Source of the DNA: Echinarachnius parma
Taxonomy: Eukaryota > Echinodermata > Echinoidea > Clypeasteroida > Echinarachniidae
DNA: 64,000 bases
Reading direction: 5' to 3'
Assembly (NCBI GenBank): GCA_037951105.1
Contig: JBAMJV010009651.1
Location: 1-64,000 of the forward strand
In this document: piece after piece, positions 22,485 through 34,800 of the stretch
How the letters are laid out: every line of letters begins with the position of its first letter
How positions within the stretch are numbered: position 1 is the stretch's first letter
The notes under the pieces: generated by a model
The model's input: only the letters and a program-made list of their open reading frames with translations
Databases searched by the model: none
Told to the model about the DNA's origin: nothing
Program-made: the position numbers and the translations under genes

Positions 22485-23403
22485 AGGGGTAGTTGAGTTT
22501 GGGTATAGAGTTATATCTATTAGTTTGTAATGTAATGGTGCAGTTTTTTGTTACTAAAATTTACTAAAATTGAGTTTGGGTATAGAGGGCGCTACACAAA
22601 ATAATTTTTTTCATGAGATAATGAAAAACTGAGTGTCAAATTCGAAAGAGCATACTACTTTAATGACAGAATAAACTTTATTGATCAAAATCGGTTCAGG
22701 GACGGCTGAAATATCCATAAACATAACCATTTGTAATAAATGTGGGGCCCCAGAAATATTCGATAATTTTGAACCAGCCGTTAAAAAAATTTAAAAATGC
22801 TTCCTCTTTTCAGAAATGTACAAACGAGGTTTTTAAATAGTTGTTAAAAATCTCTCTATCTAATCACTGTATACAAAAACAAATCACATGCACAATATTT
22901 TATTTAAAATGGTTGAAACCGATGAGTGTTAAGAGAGCGCCCTCGTGAGTTTTAACGGCTCTTTTTGAATGATACTAGGTTTTTTTTATAGTCATTTGTA
23001 ATTTCTATTCCTTTCGAGAATGGTGGAGTTATATCTATTAGTTTGTAATGTAATGGTGCAGGTTTTTGTTACTAAAATTTACTAAAATTGAGTTTGGGTA
23101 TAGTGACAGAATAAACTTTATTGATCAAAATCGGTTCAGGGATGGCTGAAATATCCATAAACATAACCATTTGTAATAAATGTGGGGCCCCAGAAATATT
23201 CGATAATTTTGAACCAGCCGTTAAAAAAATGTAAAAAATTTAACGTTTTAACGGCTCTTTTTGAATGATAACAGGCTTTTTACTTAGTCATTTGTAATGT
23301 TTTATTTCTTTCGAGCATAGTGGAGGTATAAATATTAGTTTGTAATGTAATGGTGCAGGTTTTGGTTACTAAAATTCAGTTCGACCAAAAATGTACTCTC
23401 TTT
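22485..23403. mobile_element. MITE family M1, rearranged copy 2
   Basis: It begins AGGGGTAGTTGAGTTTGGGT and includes GAGGGCGCTACACAAAA, TGATCAAAATCGGTTCAGGG and TGTGGGGCCCC. The block from TTATATCTATTAGTTTGTAA through GAACCAGCCG occurs twice, showing an internal duplication. Confidence 0.6.
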
Positions 23404-23525
23404 ACCAGAAGAGAAAAACTAATTTGAATCAACAGGAGTACAAAATCAAATGCCTACTAAGGAATCTGAATGTTTTGAAAGTGAAAATGAATATAAGCGA
23501 ATAGCACTTGAACAAAAATTTTTCT

Positions 23526-23876
23526 AATTTGAATGATCGGATCGTCATTTAGACTGCTATGTTGACGAATTTGACCGGGAAAACCTATATTTGGCCGAGT
23601 AAAGAGCGAAAATGCAAAGTGTTATTTGCTAACACCTTGCACTGACTTTGTACGCAGTTATAAGTTTCCAGTGGATGGTTTAAAGTGTGAACTCCTTTTT
23701 AATTTTATTTTGGCCGGAATTTCCGATCGCGTGCTTTAAAAGTTATATTGAACGACCATTTTAGTTAATCAAATGATGATCCCAATCGTCAGTCAATTTC
23801 GTGCTAATTTGAATGACCGAATCGTCAGTTTGGCTGCTGTTTTGACGAATTTGACCGGGAAAACCTATAACATCCA
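23526..23876. mobile_element. MITE family M2 ends (solo fragments)
   Basis: Two same-orientation copies of the terminus AATTTGACCGGGAAAACCTA, each preceded by AATTTGAATGA and ATCGTCA words, lie near 23575-23595 and 23855-23873. They match the complete element at 47177-48158. Confidence 0.65.
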
Positions 23877-24055
23877 TTTAACGTGAAAAATTCACCCCTC
23901 ACTTTATGGACATTGACATGTCAAATCACAAATACACATTTTGTCAACCATTTGTCACTTTTTGCACAATACATCAACGCTACTAGATCCCTGTGAATGT
24001 GTTCATTTAATTGAATCTACCAGAGTCGTTAAATAAAATAAAATATCTACCTTAA

Positions 24056-24160
24056 AGGGGTAGTTCAGTTTTGGTATAGACGGCGCTGCACAATGGAATT
24101 ATCCTAATATTGATTTATAGTGATCTAAGATCCCTTTGAATCAATATTAGGATATTTCCA
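24056..24160. mobile_element. M1 fragment ending in a hairpin
   Basis: The M1 left end AGGGGTAGTTCAGTTTTGG after TTAA (24052-24055) runs into an inverted repeat with TCCTAATATTGAT and ATCAATATTAGGA arms near 24100-24152. Confidence 0.55.
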
Positions 24161-25112
24161 TTATCAGTACATTGCGACAAATGAAAGGAACAATCAGTTA
24201 AATTTTGAGCGCCTTGTCTGGAAGAGTTAGGAACACAATTATTATAAACATATTGGTAGCAAAGGAGTTTTTGATGCATTTATGCTTCCATTTTGTTTTC
24301 ATTTGTCCTAGTTGTGAGATATAAAACGATATGTACTTAGGTCTCTTAAATGCTTATTAAAAGTGAATACAGCAATAGAAAACTATCACGATACAGGATT
24401 ATTATGCCTTTTCAATGTCTGTTTCGCTCAGGAATGTTTTACTCTATATATTTTTAATTCAATTTACATTGCGAACTGGTTCCTATTTTTGGAACAATAG
24501 CTGCAGTGTGTTAAGCACTATATTATATGTATGATGCATTATACATGTAAGCGTTGCCTTTTAATCCTTTCTTCGATATTTGTATGGTGCTCTTTTACTA
24601 CTGCTTACGTTATTCATTTGTATAGTCTTTTGTTAATTTTGAAGTCGGATAATATTCTTTTGTGTAAACTGGTTGTAACTCTACTACACGGACTACGGAC
24701 CAATGAACACGATCGATGCGATTGAGGAAGTAGCTTGGAAATTCATGAACAAATAATTGTACATGTATATAATAATTGGCTATTACACTGTGTAATACGT
24801 AATGGGGAATTTGCCATTTTGTCTGTGATCCCAGGAGATTATTTCAATTATGCGTACTCATATATGTTCATTGGGGATACAATTAGTGTTCCAACGCAAA
24901 ACCCGATATCATTATTCTTACGAATTCAAAATAATTCAGATTAAACTTGCTGAAAACAACGAAAATACTTTATGTGTGATAATTCAACTCATATCTTTAA
25001 AAACATACATCGAAATGCAATGAGTAAGGTATCATTAAAAAGACAATATCGGGTCATATGATAGATGGTACCATTATTCAAAATAATTTATACAAGCATT
25101 TATTTTGCATTA
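24161..25112. other. No gene seen
   Basis: Short open frames here (about 24531-24944) have no recognisable domain, signal or splice context, and I do not annotate them. Confidence 0.4.
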
Positions 25113-25265
25113 TAGGGGTAATTCGTTTTTGGAATAGAGGGCGCTACAAGAAAATACATTTTTGCGAGTTAATGAAAATCTAAAGTGTAACATTTAAAAC
25201 AGCACATAATTGTAATGACAAAACCAACTTTACTTATCAAAATCGGTTCCGAAACGACTGAACTA
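25113..25265. mobile_element. M1 fragment in the upstream region of the Tie-like gene
   Basis: GGGGTAATTCGTTTTTGGAA with GAGGGCGCTACAAGAAAA and TCAAAATCGGTTCCG matches the 5' half of family M1. It lies 460-610 bp upstream of the start codon. Confidence 0.55.
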
Positions 25266-25584
25266 TCAATACATAATGATTGGAATTAATGTTTGGGACA
25301 AACCTTTCATCAATATATTTCGAAAATTTGTTAGTTTGTAATAATACTGAAAAGTTTGAGTTACTATCCCTTAAACCTGTCCTTGCCTTTTCGAACTTAT
25401 TACATAAAAGAGACCACATTATGAAAGCTAAAAATAGATTTCAACATAAACAAGCATCTGTCATATTGAATGAACGTGAATTTAACAATCTCTCTGTCGT
25501 CTCCGCATTTGTGTTATACTCAAGTATCCGAGCATGACGATCTTTGTAAACACCATACTCGGGGCATGCTGAATGACGAACAAG

Positions 25585-25590
25585 TATAAA
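25585..25590 (+). promoter_or_regulatory. Possible TATA box of the Tie-like gene
   Basis: TATAAA lies 137 nt upstream of the ATG at 25727. Position and consensus are suitable, but in AT-rich DNA such a match is weak evidence. Confidence 0.25.
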
Positions 25591-25726
25591 TAATTGAAAT
25601 AATGACACAATATGTTGTTGCGTTCTGATCTGTATATCAATACAATTTGTCCCGTCAGACTTCAGTCTTTCATTTGACATACATCTATCGGAGTGACTAT
25701 TTGTTATAAGGAAGCTTGCTTTGAAC

Positions 25727-25811
25727 ATGTTGCAAACGCGTTTTCAAACATATGTATGGTGGAAGGTGTTGATTTTGCTGACTTTATGTTCCCTGACTTT
25801 GTCTGCACAGG
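25727..25811 (+). CDS. Signal-peptide exon of the Tie-like receptor
   Basis: The ATG opens a short basic/aromatic N-terminus followed by a hydrophobic core (VLILLTLCSLTLSA) and AQG, a classic cleavage context, then donor G|GTGAGT at phase 1. It was chosen because it is the only signal-like exon upstream with the phase required by the Ig exon at 27756. Intron 1 is 1.9 kb. Confidence 0.75.
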
Positions 25812-28800
25812 GTGAGTTTGTTACAATGAGTTTGTTCAAACACTTTGGCCCGAATTATCAGTACATTATTCACTTCAGTCCAGACTAAAATGACATAATT
25901 TACCAGTAACCAGTACAAACATCCACAGCTGTGGAATTTCACGAGCTCGTTGGTGATTGGTATATGCCACAGAAGATATATGATTTTCTTCATTATCCAA
26001 TCAATCCCTGCAGTTCAACTTCAGGAGCTTGATCGGGACAAGGGGTCGCTTAATATTCAAATAATTATATAACTGGTCACCAGTCATGCCAGTAATATTG
26101 CGTCCTGAATCATCAAGGACATCATGGTACTAGTGACCGGTTGTACTATGAGTGGAATGTCAGACGACCTTTGTTTTGATTTTTTAGCTTTGTTAGAGGG
26201 TTTGATTATTAAAATAAACAATGAATATCTCATGTGGCAAATGGCATTCATCAATGGGCCTATGCAATTTTACAGGTATGAAACAGTATAACAAGTAGGT
26301 GGTAATTTCTATGATTTTATCTCGGACTTAAAGAGGCCCATTAACGTTGCAAACTTCAACCAGTATCGCTAAGATCTTTCACACTTCTCTTGTCCCCTGC
26401 TGTTTGCCATATGGTAACATAATAGTTAAATAGGGTTTGAAATGTCTCCAAGAGTTTCCGAATTCGCATACTCAATCGTCTACGCGAAAGATTTGTTGTT
26501 CTATTTTCATTGGTTTTCACTAGGTAAACATTTTTCACATATCATTCTCAAGAACCTTACAATGAACCTGGTTTATGATTGAAGTCTCAAACTTCAATTG
26601 TGGGGGAAATTAAAAAGTTAATGGATCACTTTAAAGGGATAGTTAATTTTTGATATAGAGGGCGCTACACAAATACTTTTTTTTGTGAGATGAAAAACTG
26701 AGTGTCAAATTCGAAAGAGCATACAATTTTAATGGCAGATTAAACTTTAGTTGATCAAAATCGGTTCAGAAATTGCTGAAGTATCCATAAACATAACCAT
26801 TTGTAATACTTGTGGGGCCCCACAATTATTCGATAATTTTGAACCAGCCGTTAACAAAATTTAAAAATCCTTCCTCTTTTCAAAAATGTACAAAAGAGGT
26901 TTTTAAATAGTTGTTAAAAATCTAATCACTATATAAACAAAAAATCACATGCACAATATTTGTATTGAAATGGTTAAAAGAGCGCCCTCGTGAGTTTTAA
27001 CGGCTATTTTTGAATGGTAATAGGTTTTTTTAGTCATTTGTAATTTTGTATTCCTTTCGAGAATGGTGGAGTTATATCTATTAGTTTGTAATGTAATGGT
27101 GCAGGTTTTTGTTTACTTACTAAAATTTAGTTTGACCAAACCTGTACTCTCTTTAATACCAAAACTCTGATGAGAATTCAAGCCTGGTGCAATAATGTGC
27201 CAACATACAATGCTACAATGCTGCATTCCATTGTGATCGCCTTTGAATAATTGTCAGTATGTACACACAAAATGTAAGTTTAATTGCACTGAATAATTAA
27301 AAATTGTACTTTTCATTCATATATATCTAATATCTAATACACATCTAAACGGAAATGTTGATGTAAGATGTTTTCCCCTTTTCTAGATGAATACCTTCAC
27401 ATGCATTTTACCAGTGCTACACGACTGGTCCAGGTTCTGAGACCACGTTCGAGTATTTAACGCACCAGACCCCCCTCCTGCTTATCTGCACGAATACCCC
27501 CAGAATGGGAACCTAATGGTCGTGTTTTTCTTTTCATCCATTGATATTTAATTTAGAAAATGAGCAAAGAAATCAGGGCCTCCCGGTATTCGAACTCGAG
27601 TCGACCTCCGGATTGCTAGACCGGTGCTCTTACCGACTGAGCTATAAAGCTTTTGTGACGGTTTGTTCGTCCCTGAAATATATATATATTATATTATATT
27701 AAATATATAATTTAATATTTCATACGAGAATAGTGATATTTTCCCCCATTTCTAGATGAATACCTTCACATGACGATCTTGACTATAGGCCAAGGAAATA
27801 TAAATGATGGTTATCACGCGTACCAGTGCTACAGCACTGGTCCAGGTTCCGATACCACGTTTGAGTTTGGACGGACTGATCCCATCCCATCTGTATCGTC
27901 ACCAGACCCCCCTCCTGCTGGTCTGCACCCAAACCCACAGAATGGGAACCCACTGGTCGTGTCCTTTACTGGTTCATCATGGAATACGGACGGGTTTGGA
28001 GCCTTCTACTGTAGCGGGACACAAACCGGATTCCACACCACCACAATATCAACTTTCTTCGTAAGGAGCGATGGTAAGAAGCAATCCCCTTGAATGGCGT
28101 CCCGAATAAAGGGGGAGGGGGGGGGGGGGGGGGCTACAGCCCCATATCCAATTCAAGTGTTGAATTAGCCTTTAGTCAAGGCTCTATATGGCTTGGAGAT
28201 TCTCTATGCGATCGCGAGTTAGCTAGCTGTGAGAGAGCACGGGGTCAGCGAGCGGGACGAACTGGCTCCCATATAGAGCCTTTATGAACTTAACAAGCAG
28301 TAATTTATTAATGAGATGAAAACATTAACCAATCAGATCGCTAGATGCGGGTGACCTCTGCCTGACTCGGGGCCTAATACACGATATTGCCGTGGCGTGT
28401 TCCATCATGTATCAAGGGGTTTATTTAGTATCAGACATTAATATTATCATAACTATTCTAATGATCAAATATGAGATACATCAGAGTAAAACTGAAGCAT
28501 AGAAATACCTTTTTTGTATCCATATCAAATCGCACCTCTTTATTTTAAAAGAAAGCAACATTATTTTGTAATGACGTACCCTATTCATAATGGATGCGTC
28601 CGCATGGACGGTTTAACGTGTACGGCCTACGCTAGTATGTTGCGGAGACCCTCTAACAACCAGTAACCGTGTATTGTGCAAGAAAGCGTGTTTGGTTTTA
28701 CTTGGTTTTACTTTGCAGCTTGATTGTGTGTCTAAACAAAGACTAACACTCGCAAACGGCTGATCTTCCATCCCGTGGTAGATGAATATTCGTTATTTAA

Positions 28801-31800
28801 TAGGTTTACATTATAAATAAACAACAACCAATGTGCAAAGAGAGAAAGACTCTCTCGCGCTTCGCGCTCGATGTGTTCGCTTTCTTATTCGCTCACTCGC
28901 CACTCGCTACGCTCGCGTAATTGTGCATATAGCGTGAGAGTCTTGACGAAAGACTAGTGTTGAATATGCTTTTAAATTATATTTAAGAGAATTATATTTA
29001 AGAGAACATGAATTGCTACCTGAAAATCAGCATAAGTATCTTGGAGTTATATTTGATAAACGCCTTACTTGGCGGCCTCACATAACAGATGTTGCAAATC
29101 GGTGTAAACGTAAATTAAATGTAGTCAAGAGTTTAGCTCATGCTAAATGGAGTGGGGATGCTAAAAAATCTCTGATTTTATCAACCATAGATTACGCTTG
29201 CGAAGCTTACGATTCAGCGGCACCCAGTATTACAAATATTTTAAATTCAGTTCAGTACCAAAGTTTATATGTATGTGCCGGCGCACACAAGGGGACATCT
29301 CTCAGAGACCTACAAGTGGAATTAGGAGAGATGCCCTTAGACTTACGAAGAGAAATGTTATGTTGTAGACTCAAAAAGCGAATTGAAAGTGTAAACAATC
29401 ATCCTTTAAAAGAGGATATTAAAGATTGTTAGCAATTTCATATATATGGAAGTAATAATTCTAGGACAGCTTTTGGCCAAAGATTAATGGAATTGATGAC
29501 AACAATTGACTTTGAAGTTGAGGAGATGATTTGCTCCAGAATCCCTTTTTGGCACTTGAACGTACCCTTGATATCAATGGAATTTCAGGATTATATTTGT
29601 AAAAGAGACAATCAATTGTTTCAAAGGCAAGCAACAATAGAAATGATAAATACAAAATGGAAAAATTATTTGCAAATATATACTAATGGATCCAAATCAC
29701 CAGAACAGGAGAGTGCAGCCGCCGCCTTCTTTGTCCCTTACTATGATTATTCATTATCTAAGAGACTTTCAAATTATACATCCTCTTATAGGGCAGAGAT
29801 GGCGGCTATTGTGCTTGCTTTAGATTGGCTATATAATCATCCAGTTTGTATACGGGGGCAGTTATTTTTAGCGACTCACTAAGTTCTTTACAAGCCATAA
29901 AGAGTTGCAAAGACGAACTTCCTGTATACGAAATTTTATATTTGTGTTCACAATTGAAGAATAAAAGGATGCTTGTATATTTTGAATGGATTCCAAGCTA
30001 TTGTGGACTAAAATGGTAATGAGATTGTGGATATAGAAGCGAAACGAGGTCTGAAAAAAATAAATAGAAATTGATAATAAATTAGCAAGATATGAAGTTA
30101 ATAGTGTTATAAAGAAATGGATGTATGTTAAATGGTAGAAAAGATGGGAAGGAACGGAATCATGTCTTAAAGATGTGCAAAAAAAATGTTAAGAGTATAA
30201 TATATATGTAAATTGAATAATAGAAAAAATGAAAGTATTTTGCATTGTTTAAGAATGGGAAACATTGGTTTAAATGTAAATTTATGTGTATTGAAAAAGC
30301 ACGATACTGGGTATTGCCCTAATTGTGAGGGTATATTTAAAACTTGTACACATTTTTTGTGTCAGTGACCAGAGTACATTGTTCAAAGGGCCATGTTGAT
30401 GGCTGAAACAGGTTTATATGAGGAAACAAAAATAATGTCTTTGTTAAATTCTTTAGAGCGACCCATCTAACAAGCTCTTGTTGATTATGTGAAAAGAACC
30501 GGGAGATTACCCATACTATACTAGGCCTAAGAATGTTGTTATCGTTTCATTATTATGATAATAAGACGCCCACTTCCACATATGTGGCGGGAGTCCCGAT
30601 GTGAGAGGTGGGCTCTGTTATTGAAAAAAGGAAATCGTTTATAATTTTTGTATATAAATGCATGAAGTTATTTGATTTCTTTTGGTTTCGTCTTATAATT
30701 ATACTATTAAGAGGCCCACGACCACATATGCGGCGGGAGTCCCGATGTGAGAGGTGGGCCTCGGTGAGATATAAAGGAAATGTTTATATTGTTGTATATA
30801 ATTGTATTAACACACATCTGTATTGATATTGTATAGTTTTGATACACGTAAAATTATATGCATGCTCAAGCCGGTACAGAGACTGTTAATAGGATATATA
30901 TGCAGGCAACTGAAGACGGTTTTGATCACCATAATAAATTTTGCTCAAAGTTAATGACGTGTACGAAAATATTTAGTAAATTACACCCTGCACCTTGCAC
31001 TTTCATTTACAAAGCCCAAAAATGTTTGCTACCTCTGTATGTTCTTGGTTAATATGATTTGTTTTGATTTTATATATAATTTTTAATTTTTTTTGGAATC
31101 GGATGCAGGTGCAAAGAAAAACGAAGGCGACCAGAGTGCATCTCCATGCATCGGGGGGCCTAGACTGATTCGTCAGTTGAGAAGCCTGCTCAACGTACCG
31201 AGCCGGGTTGGCCCGATGATGCCTTTAATTTTGGTTTTGTTTATTGATGGTTTGAACACGTTTATGCACTTCAAAAAAAATATATAAATATGTATATAAT
31301 AATAATAATACAAATATTAAAATAAAGAAATTAAATGAGAAGAATGAAATAATATTTAGTTTTTGGCGAAAATATTCAAATTGAATGAACCGCCAATAAA
31401 CATCAAACAACAACAACTATTACACATTTTATGGAGTGACAGACTTTTATTTCAGTATTAATGATATAAAAACAGTTTTTGATATCCTAAATTGCAATGG
31501 GAGTTTTTTTCTTTTTTTACTGCAACTGTTCGAAGAAAAAACGCATTCGAAACAAATGCAATATCAACATTCTCAAATAAGGATATTAAAAGCCGATCTA
31601 TGAATCTAATAAAACACGGGTGTCTAAATAATGAGGGGAAGGGTTTCCATACATAAATACACTAAATAAAATAAATATCTAATGATCTATTTAATGGCTA
31701 ATACTTACTCCTACACATTTCCATGATAAATAAAGATGGCAAAAAACTAATTTTTAACACTTATACTTTTATCATTGGTAAAGTGGTATTCTAATAAATT

Positions 31801-34800
31801 TATCAACTTAGGCTGGACTAAATTGACATGAAATACCACTAACCAGTACAAACTATTCCACCCCAGTAGAATTTGACTAGCACATTGATTGTTGGCATGC
31901 ACCACTAGAGATAAACCCTATTGTTTCTCCTCAGAATAACATTCCAATTTCCAATAACATTGTTTAACAAGTCACATTATGTCCTCTGACTAAAAGAGCA
32001 GTATATAATTAGAGAAATGTTCAAGCATGCCATTATAATGTTAAGCATCCTATTTTCTGGATGTCTAATGACAAGAAACAATCAGAAGTGGTGCGTGACA
32101 ACCATCAATGTGATCAATGTGATTCCCTTTGTCTGAACTGGTTTAACAGGTATTTTTTAGTCTAGCGTAAGTTAGTAGAATACCGGCCATTATTGTAAAA
32201 AATGATATTAAATAAAACTGTAAATGCTTCCATAATCATCATCGCTATTCAATAACCCATATCAATTTCACCATAAAATAAAATTGATTTTAACTATTAA
32301 TTCATTAAATACTCACGGTTTATAAAATACTTTCATCATACATGCACACATATCTTCTACATTCGCACAGCCAAGTTTACTCCTAGTGACAACGTCTTCA
32401 CCAGGACAGTCAGTGTTGGTGACACAGGAGTGGTCATCACTATGTTGCAGGACGCTAATCCTACACATGATGACAGCTTCATCAGATGGAGGAAAGATGG
32501 CAGTGCTTTCATTGATTCAGCTGAAGGCTCTCTACAGTTCACGTTCCCTGATTCAATACAAAGTTCCGATGGAGGGATCTACGAGATCCACTATAATACT
32601 GATAGACCAACGGGTCGAGGCGGATTGTACAGACTTATTGTCAGAGGTATCAATGAGACCTACTTTTTTAAATTCTAATGAACACATGCATGAAGTAGTA
32701 AATATATCATAAATATGTCTTCATGGCCTTGACCATGTATTGTTATTTATAGACAAAAAACACCGACCGTTTCTGTGGCGATTTTGTGGCACATTCGCAT
32801 AGACGCTTGACTTCCCATCATGCGGTTCTAGGTGTTAATGATTCGAAACAAATCGATGTACAGTAATCAATGCCGGTAGTTATATAATTTTTTTCAGCAC
32901 AATATAATGCACTGTCCGTCCGAGTTAGCGAATATCACTCTGCATTTTCGCTCATTACTCGACGATCAAAATGGGACATTCATTTACCACGGGAGTATCA
33001 TGCATCACTCAATGGACATATTGTAAGGTCACAGAAATACACATTTTATTAACGTTTGGTCAGTTTTTGCAAATGTCAACACAGTTACTTGATCAATTTA
33101 ACGAATGTTAGTACACATGGTCTAGTATATGTGAGATTAAGTATCACTCTGCTCGAGCTGAGTAATTTAATTGAATAGACCGCTTCTGTAATGTATGCAA
33201 ATATTATGCGTAGGACGTCAGACAAGCTTAACAATAGACAAGCTTAACAATAGTAACTATGTCCGGCAAGCTCCGGCAAACTTAGCTTGCCGGACCTAGT
33301 TACTATTGTTAAGCTTGCCAACGGAGAGTCTTACGTCATACGCATATTATTTGCATACATTACACAAGCGGTCTATTGAATTGAATTGAAGTTTATTATG
33401 TCCATGATCATTACATATAAAATTGTTTTCCACTGGTTACATTGCCTTGCTTATACTGTTTTCGGCAGAGTGCACACCTGGTAAGTGGGGACCGCCAGAC
33501 TGTCATGGAATCTGTGATAACTGCTACAACGGAGGTATTTGTGATGATAAGACAGGGCGGTGTATCTGCCCGAATAACTTCAAGGGACCCAACTGCCTTA
33601 CAAGTAAGTTTGATCAGTAAATAGATCAGAAAAGCCTTACATATCATGTTTAGTTAGCGTTGGCAGTAAAGATATTGATTGGTAATTACAATTCATTTTT
33701 GAATTCCGACAACAAATTGCATAAAAGTAAGCAGTACTTGCTAGGATCGTTGGTTTAGGTTGATAAATTAAAAGGCGCTTAAAGTCCAAGTCACAACGCC
33801 AAACCAAACCAAACACAGACAGACATCAAACCGACATATTCAGGGTCATTCGGGGTGATGTCGATTTGTGTTGGCTGAATGTAAGTTTTGGCATATCAAT
33901 ATACATTTTTGGTTTCATCATGTTCATGTTGATCTGAATTTCGTCCCGAATTATGTGTACATAACCCAAACCGACACTAACCCGAAACCTAATCCATATA
34001 TTTCGGGCACATTTCGGAGGGTGTTCATTGCTGTTAGTTTCAGTTCGCTCTGTTATCGAGGTGATGTCGGGCTTGATGCGGTATGCATTGGTTTAGATGT
34101 TATAATGAGGGGGACTTGCTTTTTATGTTAGGATTGGTTAATTGTAAAACGATATAATCTGTAATAATCATATTGATATTCCTCAGTTTGCAGGTCTGAC
34201 GGCGGGAACCGGTTTGGACTGGACTGTGAATACAAGTGTTATCCTGATAGAGATTTGCCCGACGATTGCATGGGCTTTATGTTCTGCCTCCCGGATCCGT
34301 TCGGATGCACCTGTTCCGCAGGAGTCAAGGGGCTGGCGTGTAACACAGGCAAGCACAATGCAACTAAACATCTCGAAATTATGTATTATGTATCAGTTAT
34401 TTCAAATAGCAGTATAATAAGTGCGCTTGAGAAGGGGGGGGGGGGTGGTCAGAAAAGAAATGTTGCAAAAAAGGCCGATATATTCGGTTGAACAATTGAA
34501 CTCTAGAATTTGTTTTTAATTGAAAAGAAAAATAGGCTTCGCCGGAAATCGAACTCGAGACCTCCGGATTCTAGATCGGATTGCGAGCCACAAAGACTCT
34601 TTTATGGGCAATCTGTGTTATAGTGCACTGGTTCATAAAGCTATGAACCAGTGCACTATAACACGGATTGCCCATTGACAAAAAAAAAACATTCGGATGG
34701 GCATATCTCAGCCAATACGTAACCTATTCAATTGATTTTCGGTATTTGGACATTATTTGTTATGCTCTTTCTGAAAATGAAGTCCAATTTTGAAATTTCT

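Noticed and set aside
27577..27652. tRNA gene on the minus strand
   Set aside because: A and B boxes are present but the acceptor and anticodon stems do not pair, and similar fragments recur at 34541, 36370 and 53490, so it is SINE-derived.
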